Source of the DNA: a virus
IMG/VR virus record: IMGVR_UViG_3300034093_001431
Span: 1 to 63,168 of that record
Strand: one strand, 5' to 3'
DNA: 63,168 bases
Made by a program: the position numbers and the translations under genes
In this document: positions 35,301 to 43,375 of the stretch, piece after piece
Numbering within the stretch: position 1 is the first letter of the stretch
Layout: each line of letters opens with the position of its first letter
Notes under the pieces: generated by a model
What the model was told of the DNA's origin: nothing
The model's input: the letters and a program-made list of their open reading frames with translations, nothing else
Database searches by the model: none

Positions 35301-36068
35301 GTTGTCGCTGGTCAAATGTTCTACTACGACTACCACTCTTCAAGGTTTATACGATCCTTAACCAACGGCCAGCAGGATATATGCGACGGGGATTTTAAAT
35401 TCGTGAAGGGCGCGTCAGACATAACCAACGCTATTAGCCTGTATGGGCTAGATGATATGTTTGTCATAGCGTCCATCGATGAGCAGAACAAAGAGTACCA
35501 GTGCTTCTTCGCCTCTACCGGCGAGGATGTTGGGTCTTATTTGCTAGGCGTGGTGTTCAGCTACTCCCAGAGCAGGTGGAAGACAACCCTGAACTGGACT
35601 CCTACGTGGGCTACTAACTTCGGGGAGAGCTTGCTGTACTGGAACGTGAAGGATCCTTACGTTGCAAACGAGGGGACACCGTTAGAGTTTCTAGGTTCCG
35701 CCTCTGAGTTTAAGGTGACGCCTGTATTCAACGACAACGCCGTGCTGGTCAAGAGACCTTTAGCCCTGAACCTTACGTGCTACCCTCTAGCGTCATATGT
35801 GGTGGCAAGCATACCACAGACAAACAGCTATAACTCTCAGACTACACAGATGAACGAGAACATCTTCTCCGTGTACGAAAACGGAATGTGGACAGAGTAC
35901 ACCATGAACGAGAATGATCCGTCATTCGCTAGCGCATCCCTAGCAAACCTTAACGGTGATGAGCTGCGTGGTTACATCATATACCACGACGTTTATTATT
36001 TAGGGCAGGAGAAGTTCAGCCTGCTTAGAATGAGAGTCAACTATATACCTAGCGAAACAGCGCAGTAA
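32346..36068 (+). CDS. Tail hub / muzzle-like structural protein, 1240 aa
   Basis: The N-terminal FFYGGIDTDSDDRLIKDGDYRTAVNARGP followed by long beta-rich repeats is typical of tail tubular B/muzzle proteins that extend the short tail in podovirus-like and crAss-like phages. The region encoded at about 33440-33870 (residues about 366-508) is far more AT-rich than the rest and rich in Phe/Ser/Ile, so it looks like a transplanted domain. The C-terminal region (residues about 880-1240) has KYGGRKNQKASLIHGGSYIDNTNVN and a large beta domain. Confidence 0.75.
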   Translation: MPILSKDIFFYGGIDTDSDDRLIKDGDYRTAVNARGPEATSSSGGAIENMTGHLYVENNALGDDDYVMGGCAYTERKSIVYFVFNAAGDHSIWYYNTQDQTHTLIIQDPILNFQIDRKINNAAVINNILYWTDGYFESYEVGVDGYWEFNPPRMINIDKAIAGYAVVDEALLDIIKAPAPYALNPQYITNGTQANNLYGQAYQFAIQWGYENGERSVWSVTSPVPVPTKQEYIQGRNYNQPFEDNAIQVDIPTGSEQVRYLRVAVRPGNDAPFQVFYESDKLIDVIADNVTIPVTYDGTVAGSTVPLVEGIRNYDRVPQVADTLEVLSSVNQLAFGKFVEGYAGVDLEDSGVSYYTTEIPNQVYGTDAKVSYTISSFVGWTLSIYTSSATQFNFCAGDVLIFQFSDFNVSTGSLGSPYFVSYTISSSDINDTTGLTLLQKRQVLINKVGLYLFDFFNDRYGLGNQTFISATGFSVSFFIEFLGDDRAALFSIKETKFYSLLSPIKTLKTGVLHEFGIQYYDRAMRNGDVLTNPNYQVYVDFPSQEDTSGFVDPRSPYFARPLLTGRNTPPIWAKYYQLVWRRTKIQNFQQRTAVSMYQDGSLYKVNLDTYYEQVWGAKINHQISVGDVFRIKNAQGEDVHDNVTGLPDYAYEYIEGRVERYDPVGGDNNGEAIWVTLFDYNAVIKYSESFVVEVYTARKDYIDEPFYEIGEVFDVVDPYTEDRRHGGKTYTGNVVTAPALGGNTFVVDGDVRPILLGNPNVPYEIAFFYTVGSDFVTTVTNVVYDYGTNTSTVTTSDNSNGDPYASYLFSTGSAQPGETFTIAHGYGDVYLRPRATNRQNTITGGNWRYWVEDPHISDYYISNAIDIGKLALVNKYGGRKNQKASLIHGGSYIDNTNVNNICSFDFNINNKIDLDEQFGDIRWIGMSGYTLKVLQDRKETSVYIQRATQVNGDGSVSVSNLNDRTWGGINPYESLYGTIHPLSVKVVAGQMFYYDYHSSRFIRSLTNGQQDICDGDFKFVKGASDITNAISLYGLDDMFVIASIDEQNKEYQCFFASTGEDVGSYLLGVVFSYSQSRWKTTLNWTPTWATNFGESLLYWNVKDPYVANEGTPLEFLGSASEFKVTPVFNDNAVLVKRPLALNLTCYPLASYVVASIPQTNSYNSQTTQMNENIFSVYENGMWTEYTMNENDPSFASASLANLNGDELRGYIIYHDVYYLGQEKFSLLRMRVNYIPSETAQ

Positions 36069-36094
36069 GTTGTCACAACATAGAATGTTTTTGT

Positions 36095-36102
36095 TACTTT
36101 TG
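36095..36102 (+). promoter_or_regulatory. Promoter TACTTTTG
   Basis: Fits TAnnTTTG, 18 nt before the ATG at 36121. Confidence 0.6.
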
Positions 36103-36120
36103 TAGTTAAAATTTTAGAAG

Positions 36121-36870
36121 ATGATAGGATTAGGAACGATGGCGGCAATGTCTTTAGTGCCTGCGGTTTTTCAAGGGGCGATGGGGGCGATACAGTCCCG
36201 TCGCGGAAGGAAGATGGCGGAAGGGATAACCGTCCCTGAGTACCAAATTTCCGAGACTGCTGGTCAGGCTCTTGGTCTGGCCCGTCAGGGTGTCGGCACC
36301 TTCGAGATGCCCGGTCAGGACCAGATGGTTCAGGGCTTAGAGGCTGGGGTTGCCGGGTCTTTGAATGCGGCTACTCAGGCTGCAACATCTTCATCAGACC
36401 TCCTGTCCACTATTGCAAACGTGACAGGGAACAAGATGGAGGGCATGCTTAACATAGGCGCAAACGCCGCTCAGCAGTATGAGCAGAGACGTAACGCTTA
36501 CCAGAACGCGCTCAATGTGTACGCCGGATATCAAGAGAAGCAGATGATGGACCGGATAGCTAGACAGCAGCAGGCGGCAGATGCCTCTGCAGGTTTAATG
36601 AACGTAGGAAGACAGAACATAGGAGAGGCTATCAAGACAGGCGCAGGTGTAGGCGCTAACTACCTAATGTTAAAAGCTATGGGTTACGGCGGGGCAAATA
36701 CAAACAGTTCGAATAACACAAAGACTACAACGGAAAACGCACCTATGATGTCGGATGTTAACGTAGCGAGTTCAGGGTACACAGCTAGCGGCGGATCAGG
36801 CATGGGCTCTAACATGAGACAACAGCTTTTATTAAAACAGTTACAGGACATGCTAGGATTAAAAAACTGA
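36121..36870 (+). CDS. Internal virion/ejection protein candidate, 249 aa
   Basis: The N-terminus is hydrophobic and Gly/Ala-rich (MIGLGTMAAMSLVPAVFQGAMGA), followed by QSRRGRK and a Gln/Ala-rich helical body (GANAAQQYEQRRNAYQNALNVYAGYQE). The C-terminal GAGVGANYLMLKAMGYGG is membrane-active looking. This resembles small ejection proteins (gp14-type) that enter the membrane during DNA delivery. It is followed by four further large cargo genes. Confidence 0.6.
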   Translation: MIGLGTMAAMSLVPAVFQGAMGAIQSRRGRKMAEGITVPEYQISETAGQALGLARQGVGTFEMPGQDQMVQGLEAGVAGSLNAATQAATSSSDLLSTIANVTGNKMEGMLNIGANAAQQYEQRRNAYQNALNVYAGYQEKQMMDRIARQQQAADASAGLMNVGRQNIGEAIKTGAGVGANYLMLKAMGYGGANTNSSNNTKTTTENAPMMSDVNVASSGYTASGGSGMGSNMRQQLLLKQLQDMLGLKN

Positions 36871-36881
36871 TAAACAAAGAT

Positions 36882-38270
36882 ATGGCAGACAATGTAAGCA
36901 AGATGATAGAAAAGCCTTGGCTCGCCCAAGGTAGAACTGTTTTTTACGGGCAGAGTTCTTTTGACCCTGTTCAGTTCATGCAGAACCTAGCGGCGATGAA
37001 GATGCAGCAGGACGAGGCGGATGCTAAGAAAGCTATTGCCCGTCAAGCAGAGTGGAAGGATTTTAAATGGGACCAGTACCAGCCCAAGGAGATATACCAG
37101 CAGAATCGCCAGCAGATTGAGGGCAAGGTTTCTGAGTTCGGTAACCTTATGACGGAGGCGTTCGCTGCTGGATTAAGTCCAAGCGATCCTCGTGTGAAGA
37201 AGGTGGCGGAGCAGTTGAGGATGGAGATGATAGAGTTGGAGAACGAGGGTAAGCTGTTTAATGACAGGTATAATTCTGTAATGACAGAGGTTCAGAAGGA
37301 CCCGACCAAGTACGACCCTGAAACTATTAAAGCATGGCAGGCAGAGATTGAAAAGCTACCCACCATTCAGGAGAAGAGAGCTTACGTGGACACGAATAAT
37401 CCACTAGAAGAAGTGTTTGATATAAAACAGGAACTCTTAAAAGTGGGAGATTTTCCTACAATACTAGAAACAGAAAGGCAGTCTAATCCAAACTTTTTTG
37501 TAACAGAGGAAGGGCTGGACGAGGCGAAGACTAGAGGCATGGTCAAGGAATTACTTCTTACCCCTAAATACACCAAGCAGTTAGCTCAGGAAGCTAAGGC
37601 TCTTGCTGAAAAAGAAAATATAAAAATAGAAGAAGCCACCGAAAGGGTGATCAAGGGTTACGAAGATTTTATTCTTTCAACAGGAAGCAGAAAGAGAATA
37701 GAAAGCGGAACCCCAAAACAAAGCAACGTGTTTAATTTTGGTGGGCAGGGAGATAAAACAGGAAATGTTGTAGCGAAACCATACGAGACACAGGAGGCTT
37801 CAGGACTAGGGGAAAACCAAACGCTAGCCTCAGGAGAGAATGCTATCAGAATATTGACAGCGAAAGGAGAGGAGACGGTTCAGCCTAAGATCTTTACCAA
37901 AAATGGAAAGAGAGAAGAGTATGTCCCAATAGACTTGATAGTTGTAGAGCAGGATGGTAAAAGATTCTTTAACATCAGGGCACAAAAAGCTACCAAGAAA
38001 ACTGGTATAAAAATAAAAGAGAATGAAACCGAACAAAGTTTCTTGTCTGATTTAAAAAAGGAATACGGGGCTGAAGCGAAAATAGAAAAAGACGATGACG
38101 ACACTTACACTGTCACGTACCTTGCTCCACAAACAGAATTGCTTGAATATAATCCGGAGAATAAAGCCTCGTTACCGGGAGCTTTTATTGACTACGCGGA
38201 CAAGTGGCTTGCGAATAAAACTGTTGACGCAACAGGAGAAGGAGATTCAATTTTTAAAAAAACAAAATAA
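36882..38270 (+). CDS. Internal virion protein candidate, 462 aa
   Basis: Begins KPWLAQGRTVFYGQSSFDPVQFMQNLAAMKMQQDE, a phrase seen at the start of phage structural proteins in this position. The body is helical and charged (KEIYQQNRQQIEGKVSEFGN; LEEVFDIKQELLKVG). The 3' third is more AT-rich than the 5' part. It probably belongs to the ejected core. Confidence 0.6.
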   Translation: MADNVSKMIEKPWLAQGRTVFYGQSSFDPVQFMQNLAAMKMQQDEADAKKAIARQAEWKDFKWDQYQPKEIYQQNRQQIEGKVSEFGNLMTEAFAAGLSPSDPRVKKVAEQLRMEMIELENEGKLFNDRYNSVMTEVQKDPTKYDPETIKAWQAEIEKLPTIQEKRAYVDTNNPLEEVFDIKQELLKVGDFPTILETERQSNPNFFVTEEGLDEAKTRGMVKELLLTPKYTKQLAQEAKALAEKENIKIEEATERVIKGYEDFILSTGSRKRIESGTPKQSNVFNFGGQGDKTGNVVAKPYETQEASGLGENQTLASGENAIRILTAKGEETVQPKIFTKNGKREEYVPIDLIVVEQDGKRFFNIRAQKATKKTGIKIKENETEQSFLSDLKKEYGAEAKIEKDDDDTYTVTYLAPQTELLEYNPENKASLPGAFIDYADKWLANKTVDATGEGDSIFKKTK

Positions 38271-38278
38271 TGTAGTCT

Positions 38279-41200
38279 ATGGATAAAGTAGAGCAGTTAT
38301 ATAACTTATACTTAGAAAAAAAACTAATTACTAACGCTACTTCTTTGGAGAAGTTTCGTAGTGCGGGTGCAGATCAGCAGGACGCCTTGTTTAATCTAGG
38401 TAAAAAGAATAATCTATTTAAAGAAACTACTTTTGATACGTTTAAAAGTGCGTGGACTCCTAGTGATGTAAAAAAAAAAGACGAGCCGGAACAAGAATCT
38501 ACGCCGCAACAAGAAGCGCCATCCAAGCCTTCTGCAAAGCCTTCTCCGCCGAGTGGAAAAGAGGCTAAGATAAAAGAGCTCACGGTCAAGGCGGCTGAGT
38601 TGGCGGCTAGCGGTGATCAGCAGGGTCTTGCTAAGATAAGACAGGAGATAGTTGCTCTAAAAAAAGAAGCGGCACCAACCCCTGTTTATGAAAAGTCTGG
38701 GGTGGAAAAACCTAAGACAGACTGGCGTGCCGAGGGTCTTAAGATGATGGGTCGAGAGATCGAAGGTCTTGAGCAAAAGTCCGATGTTACAAGTGTTGAT
38801 GTAAACAAGCCTATTGAGATTAAAAAACAAGAGGCTCAGGCATACAATACTGAACAGAAAAAGAAGACAGAAGAGGAGAAGAAGGTGCGCGAAGAAATGT
38901 CTGCTGCTATTAACGAGACGTACAAGAGGCAGGCTGAGTACCTAGGAATAAAACAAGAGGAAGGGAAGGAGAAACTTTCGACGTATGAGATGAGGCAGAT
39001 GTATGAGCAGTCGATAGACCAAGCTCAGAAATACCTCGACGTTGTCCCAGAGTCTAGAGCATCCTTACCTATCAACGACGTCTTGGCTACAAGAAAAAAG
39101 ATCAACATGATGCCTAGCGACACTGACGAAGAAGTCCGTGCGCAGCTTCGTGCGTTGGCAGAGAATGACAAAGACTTGGAGAGGGCTTATCAGGAGATGG
39201 AGAACAGAGCTCTAGAGTACTGGAAGGTTTATGATCCGGGCAAGTACGAGACTTACACTGACCGCATGGCTACTATCAAGGATAAGGTTGGTGATATCCC
39301 TATGTATGACTTTAACTGGGAGGAGGACAGCTCTAAGCCTAGGCTCTCTTCTGAAGACAAGAAATTCCTAGAGCAGTTTAGAATAGAATCGTTACAGCTA
39401 CAACAGAGCGCAGATAACTACAGAGCAAAGAAGCTGACCGAGAATTACGACTTCAAGTCTTACAGCAAGGACGCCTCGTCTATTCAAGAAAGTCTCAGCA
39501 GTGTAATGAAGCAGATCAAGGAGACTGAATCTCAGTACAAGCTAGAGGAAAACAAGATCATGTCTCAGCATGACAAGTACAATGCTCAGGTGAGAGTTCT
39601 TAACGACAAGGTGTCGATCATGGAAAAGACTCTGGGTTCTTACCTAGATGCTAACGGGAATATAAAAGATGAGGGTAAGCTAGATGAATACAACGAGACT
39701 TACCGTAAGTACCAAGACCTTATAAACGAGGCGAACAGCCTACAAGAAAACAGGCCGTCCATATACAACGATCAGGGTTATATTGTAGCCCCTGCCACAT
39801 CACCAAAGGTGAAGCAGCTGTATGATCAGTACAACACGTTGATGGAACAGTACAACAAGGCGGGTGAGAAGTACGGTATAACGCCTGAGGTTACAGGTGA
39901 ACTGAACAGCGCTGTGTCTAACTTAGAAAACTCAAAGGCTTCACTAGCATACGCAGAAAAATATCAAGAGTTAAGTAACGATCGCGCGGTCGCTAAGTAC
40001 TTTCAGGAAGAGAAGCTGAGGGTGATGAAGGAAGGCAACGCATTCGAGAAAGGCTGGTTGGTAGCTAGAGATATAGCAACAGGTGTTGGCAATACGGTGC
40101 TTCCTATACTTGAAGCGCCAAAGGCTATTAGTGATATGGCTGGTTTCGAACAAGAGTACGGGTGGGCAGATGGCTTGGCGGACTGGACTCAAGGGTTTCT
40201 ATCTAAAGTGAACGAGAAGACTTCTTACGGGGATCTAGAGGTGCCTAGCTGGATGACTACCGTGCAAGACTTGAGTCAGGGCGTAGGGTCCTCACTTGGT
40301 TTTGCTATAGGTGGTGGCGTGGCAGGTGTGGCAGGAAGAGCTGTAGGTGTAACTGCCAAGTCCATAGACGCATTCCAGAAGAGTGCTGTGTTCACTCAGG
40401 TTTTCTTGGGTGGTCTTAACGACAACTATCAAGCGGCAAAGCTGGCAGGATTGTCCGACGCAGAGGCAGCCGCTGCTGCTACATTACAGTCTGGTGGTCA
40501 GGCGATAGGTGAGTTGGCGGTACCTGACTATAAAATATTTAAGGCGGCTAACCGCCCGAACTTATTCAGTGCTGTTAAAAGCCTAGGGCTTACACAGGGT
40601 GTTAAGAATTGGGCGCCGACCTACACGAAGAACCTTGCAGAGAATTTTATTAAGGAGGGGATAGAGGAAGGCACCTCTGAAATCATAACCAAGGGTAGCG
40701 CCAAGGCTATCAACACGTTAACTGACATGAAGGTGTACGAGGACGACATCAAGTCATCCGATCTAAGAGACGTCTTCACCAGTGGCGGTGCTGTGGGTAT
40801 GATCATGGAAGGGTTCAGACTTGGTCATAAGTACAAGCACCCTGTCACTAACAGCGCCACGAGATGGTACGCGGAGATGAGTGAGGCTGACAGGGAGGAG
40901 ATGAAGATGGGTATGAGCATTGAAGATGTTAACGCACTCAACAAGGCCGAGAAGGATAGTGACGCGTTCAAGATTGCTGAGGACATGAAGATGATCCCCC
41001 AGTACGCGATGATGAACGAGGTCGAGAAAGACGAACTGTTCGCTTTATTGTTAGAGAAGAAGACTGTGGCTGAGAGGTACCGAGGTATTGGACTTGGTGG
41101 CACAGAGATGGAGAAGCAGGAGATAGAGTCGTTGGATGCAGCGATCAAGGAAAAGTTCATGGCCGTTGACCAGAGGAGAGAGACCGAGTTACAGTCTGAG

Positions 41201-43366
41201 ATGGCTCGCCAGCGTGAGGATATCCAAGAGTTCGGTGTGTCCTTAAGAGTTCCTGAGGTAAAGACCGCAGAGGAGGTCATGTCTAAGGGTGAGTTCTTGG
41301 ACGACAACGTGGCGGCTAACGCTGACAAGGGTCTGTCGAAGATGATAGACGAGGTTATAGAAAGAGAGGACCTGACTGATGATGAGAAAGTTCAGCTTGC
41401 TCAGGTACTCGAAGATAGAAGACAAAAAATAAATAGCTATGAATATAGATCAAAGAATGAGGTTGTCACTTCTACCCAAACCCGCCCAAGTGGAGTTGTT
41501 GAAAAGGCTAGAGCAGCGAATGAGCGAGCAGCAAAACCAATCGCCGCAGCCGCAGCAAAAGAAAACCCAGTCCCTGTAGCCCTAGACGGGGTGAAGGGGA
41601 AGGTTAAGGTGAGTGACTCTACTATGGTTGACAACATGGGCGACACGATCCCGGAGGGGTACTACGTGTTCGTGCCTGATTCAACCGAAGGAAAGGGCGC
41701 CCGCATGGGGGCTGTTGTTATCGGGTCAATAGAGGACATCGACTCCGCCTCAACATTCGAGGGTGTGGAGAACAACCCGGCATGGAGCCCAGAGAATAAC
41801 ATGGTGGCGAACTTCACCACCCCTGATGGTCAGACGTTGAGTATCCTTGACGACGACCTCAGCGCGGATGTTGGTGTTAAGCAGAAGGAGGATGTTATCG
41901 GTGCAGCACCACAGGCACTTTTCGATGTAGTGTTCGAGGAGGTGACCACGGAGTTAGGCATTAAAGAGAAACCATATTTAAAGGATGATACGAAAGACAA
42001 AGAAGGGCTACCAAGTAGTCAGCGAACAGGGCAAGCCCCTGTCCAAGCCGGACCTGTCCAAGGAACAGGCACAGAAGAGGTTGCGCCAAGTGGAGTGGTT
42101 CAAGAACAAGAAGTAGACTTTGACGGTGCACCAGAGCTAACGCCTGAGGAGGCAGAGCTGATGTCAGCAGGCTACGACAACGCGATGTCTCAGGTCTTAG
42201 AGTTGGACGACACGCTAAGCCCGGAGGATACAGACCTTGCTGCATCATTTGTTCAGCAGGGAGCTACCCCTCAAGAGGCGGTGCAGATGGTACGTGACGA
42301 GAAGGACTCTATCTCTGCAGCGTCAGAGCCTGTCGTGCAAGAGGATCAGGAGTTCCTAACTCCCTTGCCTGATACGGACCCTGTCGGGAGAGCATTCTCC
42401 TTGTCCCTACCATTCGAGTACACAAGGTCTAGGGCTATGGAATTAAAGGAGAGGGCAGCAAACGATCCTACCCTAAAGCGTGCACTGAGAAACCTAGACA
42501 AGGCAGCCGAGTCGTTTGCTAAAACCTTCGGGTCTAAGCTACCAGTGTACGTGTTCGACACTCAGCAAGAGATGCTGGACGCCCTCGCCGAGGTCGGTGA
42601 GGTGAGTGACATGACCAACGGATCAATCCTTATGGATGATGACGGGACAATCTTGGGCGTGTTCATGAACGCTGAGTCTCAAGACTTCACGGTCGGGTCG
42701 CACGAGTTTGTTCACGGGATAATGGCGGAGTTCTTCAACGACAACCCTGAGATGTTTAACAAGTGGAAGGATTCAATCCTGAAGAACTTCAAAGGGTCAG
42801 GCATCGACAGGTTAAACGAGTGGGCTGAAAGCGAATACGACAGGGATAGTTCAGCCGAGGAGTTTATCACACAGCTCACTGCCGAACTAGCCGATGCAAA
42901 CAAGCAGCTGGCGTTGCCTAAATCTTTTCTTAATTCTATCAAGGACTTATTCAACAGTATATGGGAAGGCGTCACAGGAAGCCCGCTCTTCTCTGAGAGG
43001 GCTACGGAGAAGGACGTGATCACGTTTATCAACGACATGGCTAAGGGCCTGTCTACCGGGCAGGCTATGTCCACTAAAGCAGCAGAGAAACTGGCGGGTA
43101 GAGAGAAGAAGGCGGCTGCTAAAAAGAAGGCCAAGAATAGTAAGTCTGTCGTGCAGGCTCGTGCGTCTGTAAACATTGGCCAGATAAACCAGATCAATGC
43201 AGCTGACGGCCTGTCCAAGAACCCAGAGAACAAGGAGCTGGCTGACCAGATAAAGCAGGAAATTTTTGACAGCAACCCTACCCTTGAGTTCATCATGAAC
43301 AACTTCAATAAAATAGAGAAGGCTCTTGTGAACGAAGGGAAATTAAAAGTAAATTGCGAACTTTAA
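38279..43366 (+). CDS. Giant polyvalent virion protein with HEFVH zincin motif, 1695 aa
   Basis: N-terminal module YNLYLEKKLITNATSLEKF, a Pro/Lys linker, then long coiled coils (about 130-620). A Gly/Ala-rich membrane-like stretch follows (about 675-705, SSLGFAIGGGVAGVAGRAVG). Near residue 1475 HEFVHGIMAEFF supplies an HExxH zinc-protease motif in a domain starting VYVFDTQQEML. It ends FNKIEKALVNEGKLKVNCEL. Size, position and mosaic build fit the 'polyvalent' proteins packaged in the virion and injected with the DNA. Confidence 0.75.
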   Translation: MDKVEQLYNLYLEKKLITNATSLEKFRSAGADQQDALFNLGKKNNLFKETTFDTFKSAWTPSDVKKKDEPEQESTPQQEAPSKPSAKPSPPSGKEAKIKELTVKAAELAASGDQQGLAKIRQEIVALKKEAAPTPVYEKSGVEKPKTDWRAEGLKMMGREIEGLEQKSDVTSVDVNKPIEIKKQEAQAYNTEQKKKTEEEKKVREEMSAAINETYKRQAEYLGIKQEEGKEKLSTYEMRQMYEQSIDQAQKYLDVVPESRASLPINDVLATRKKINMMPSDTDEEVRAQLRALAENDKDLERAYQEMENRALEYWKVYDPGKYETYTDRMATIKDKVGDIPMYDFNWEEDSSKPRLSSEDKKFLEQFRIESLQLQQSADNYRAKKLTENYDFKSYSKDASSIQESLSSVMKQIKETESQYKLEENKIMSQHDKYNAQVRVLNDKVSIMEKTLGSYLDANGNIKDEGKLDEYNETYRKYQDLINEANSLQENRPSIYNDQGYIVAPATSPKVKQLYDQYNTLMEQYNKAGEKYGITPEVTGELNSAVSNLENSKASLAYAEKYQELSNDRAVAKYFQEEKLRVMKEGNAFEKGWLVARDIATGVGNTVLPILEAPKAISDMAGFEQEYGWADGLADWTQGFLSKVNEKTSYGDLEVPSWMTTVQDLSQGVGSSLGFAIGGGVAGVAGRAVGVTAKSIDAFQKSAVFTQVFLGGLNDNYQAAKLAGLSDAEAAAAATLQSGGQAIGELAVPDYKIFKAANRPNLFSAVKSLGLTQGVKNWAPTYTKNLAENFIKEGIEEGTSEIITKGSAKAINTLTDMKVYEDDIKSSDLRDVFTSGGAVGMIMEGFRLGHKYKHPVTNSATRWYAEMSEADREEMKMGMSIEDVNALNKAEKDSDAFKIAEDMKMIPQYAMMNEVEKDELFALLLEKKTVAERYRGIGLGGTEMEKQEIESLDAAIKEKFMAVDQRRETELQSEMARQREDIQEFGVSLRVPEVKTAEEVMSKGEFLDDNVAANADKGLSKMIDEVIEREDLTDDEKVQLAQVLEDRRQKINSYEYRSKNEVVTSTQTRPSGVVEKARAANERAAKPIAAAAAKENPVPVALDGVKGKVKVSDSTMVDNMGDTIPEGYYVFVPDSTEGKGARMGAVVIGSIEDIDSASTFEGVENNPAWSPENNMVANFTTPDGQTLSILDDDLSADVGVKQKEDVIGAAPQALFDVVFEEVTTELGIKEKPYLKDDTKDKEGLPSSQRTGQAPVQAGPVQGTGTEEVAPSGVVQEQEVDFDGAPELTPEEAELMSAGYDNAMSQVLELDDTLSPEDTDLAASFVQQGATPQEAVQMVRDEKDSISAASEPVVQEDQEFLTPLPDTDPVGRAFSLSLPFEYTRSRAMELKERAANDPTLKRALRNLDKAAESFAKTFGSKLPVYVFDTQQEMLDALAEVGEVSDMTNGSILMDDDGTILGVFMNAESQDFTVGSHEFVHGIMAEFFNDNPEMFNKWKDSILKNFKGSGIDRLNEWAESEYDRDSSAEEFITQLTAELADANKQLALPKSFLNSIKDLFNSIWEGVTGSPLFSERATEKDVITFINDMAKGLSTGQAMSTKAAEKLAGREKKAAAKKKAKNSKSVVQARASVNIGQINQINAADGLSKNPENKELADQIKQEIFDSNPTLEFIMNNFNKIEKALVNEGKLKVNCEL

Positions 43367-43375
43367 ACACAGCAC

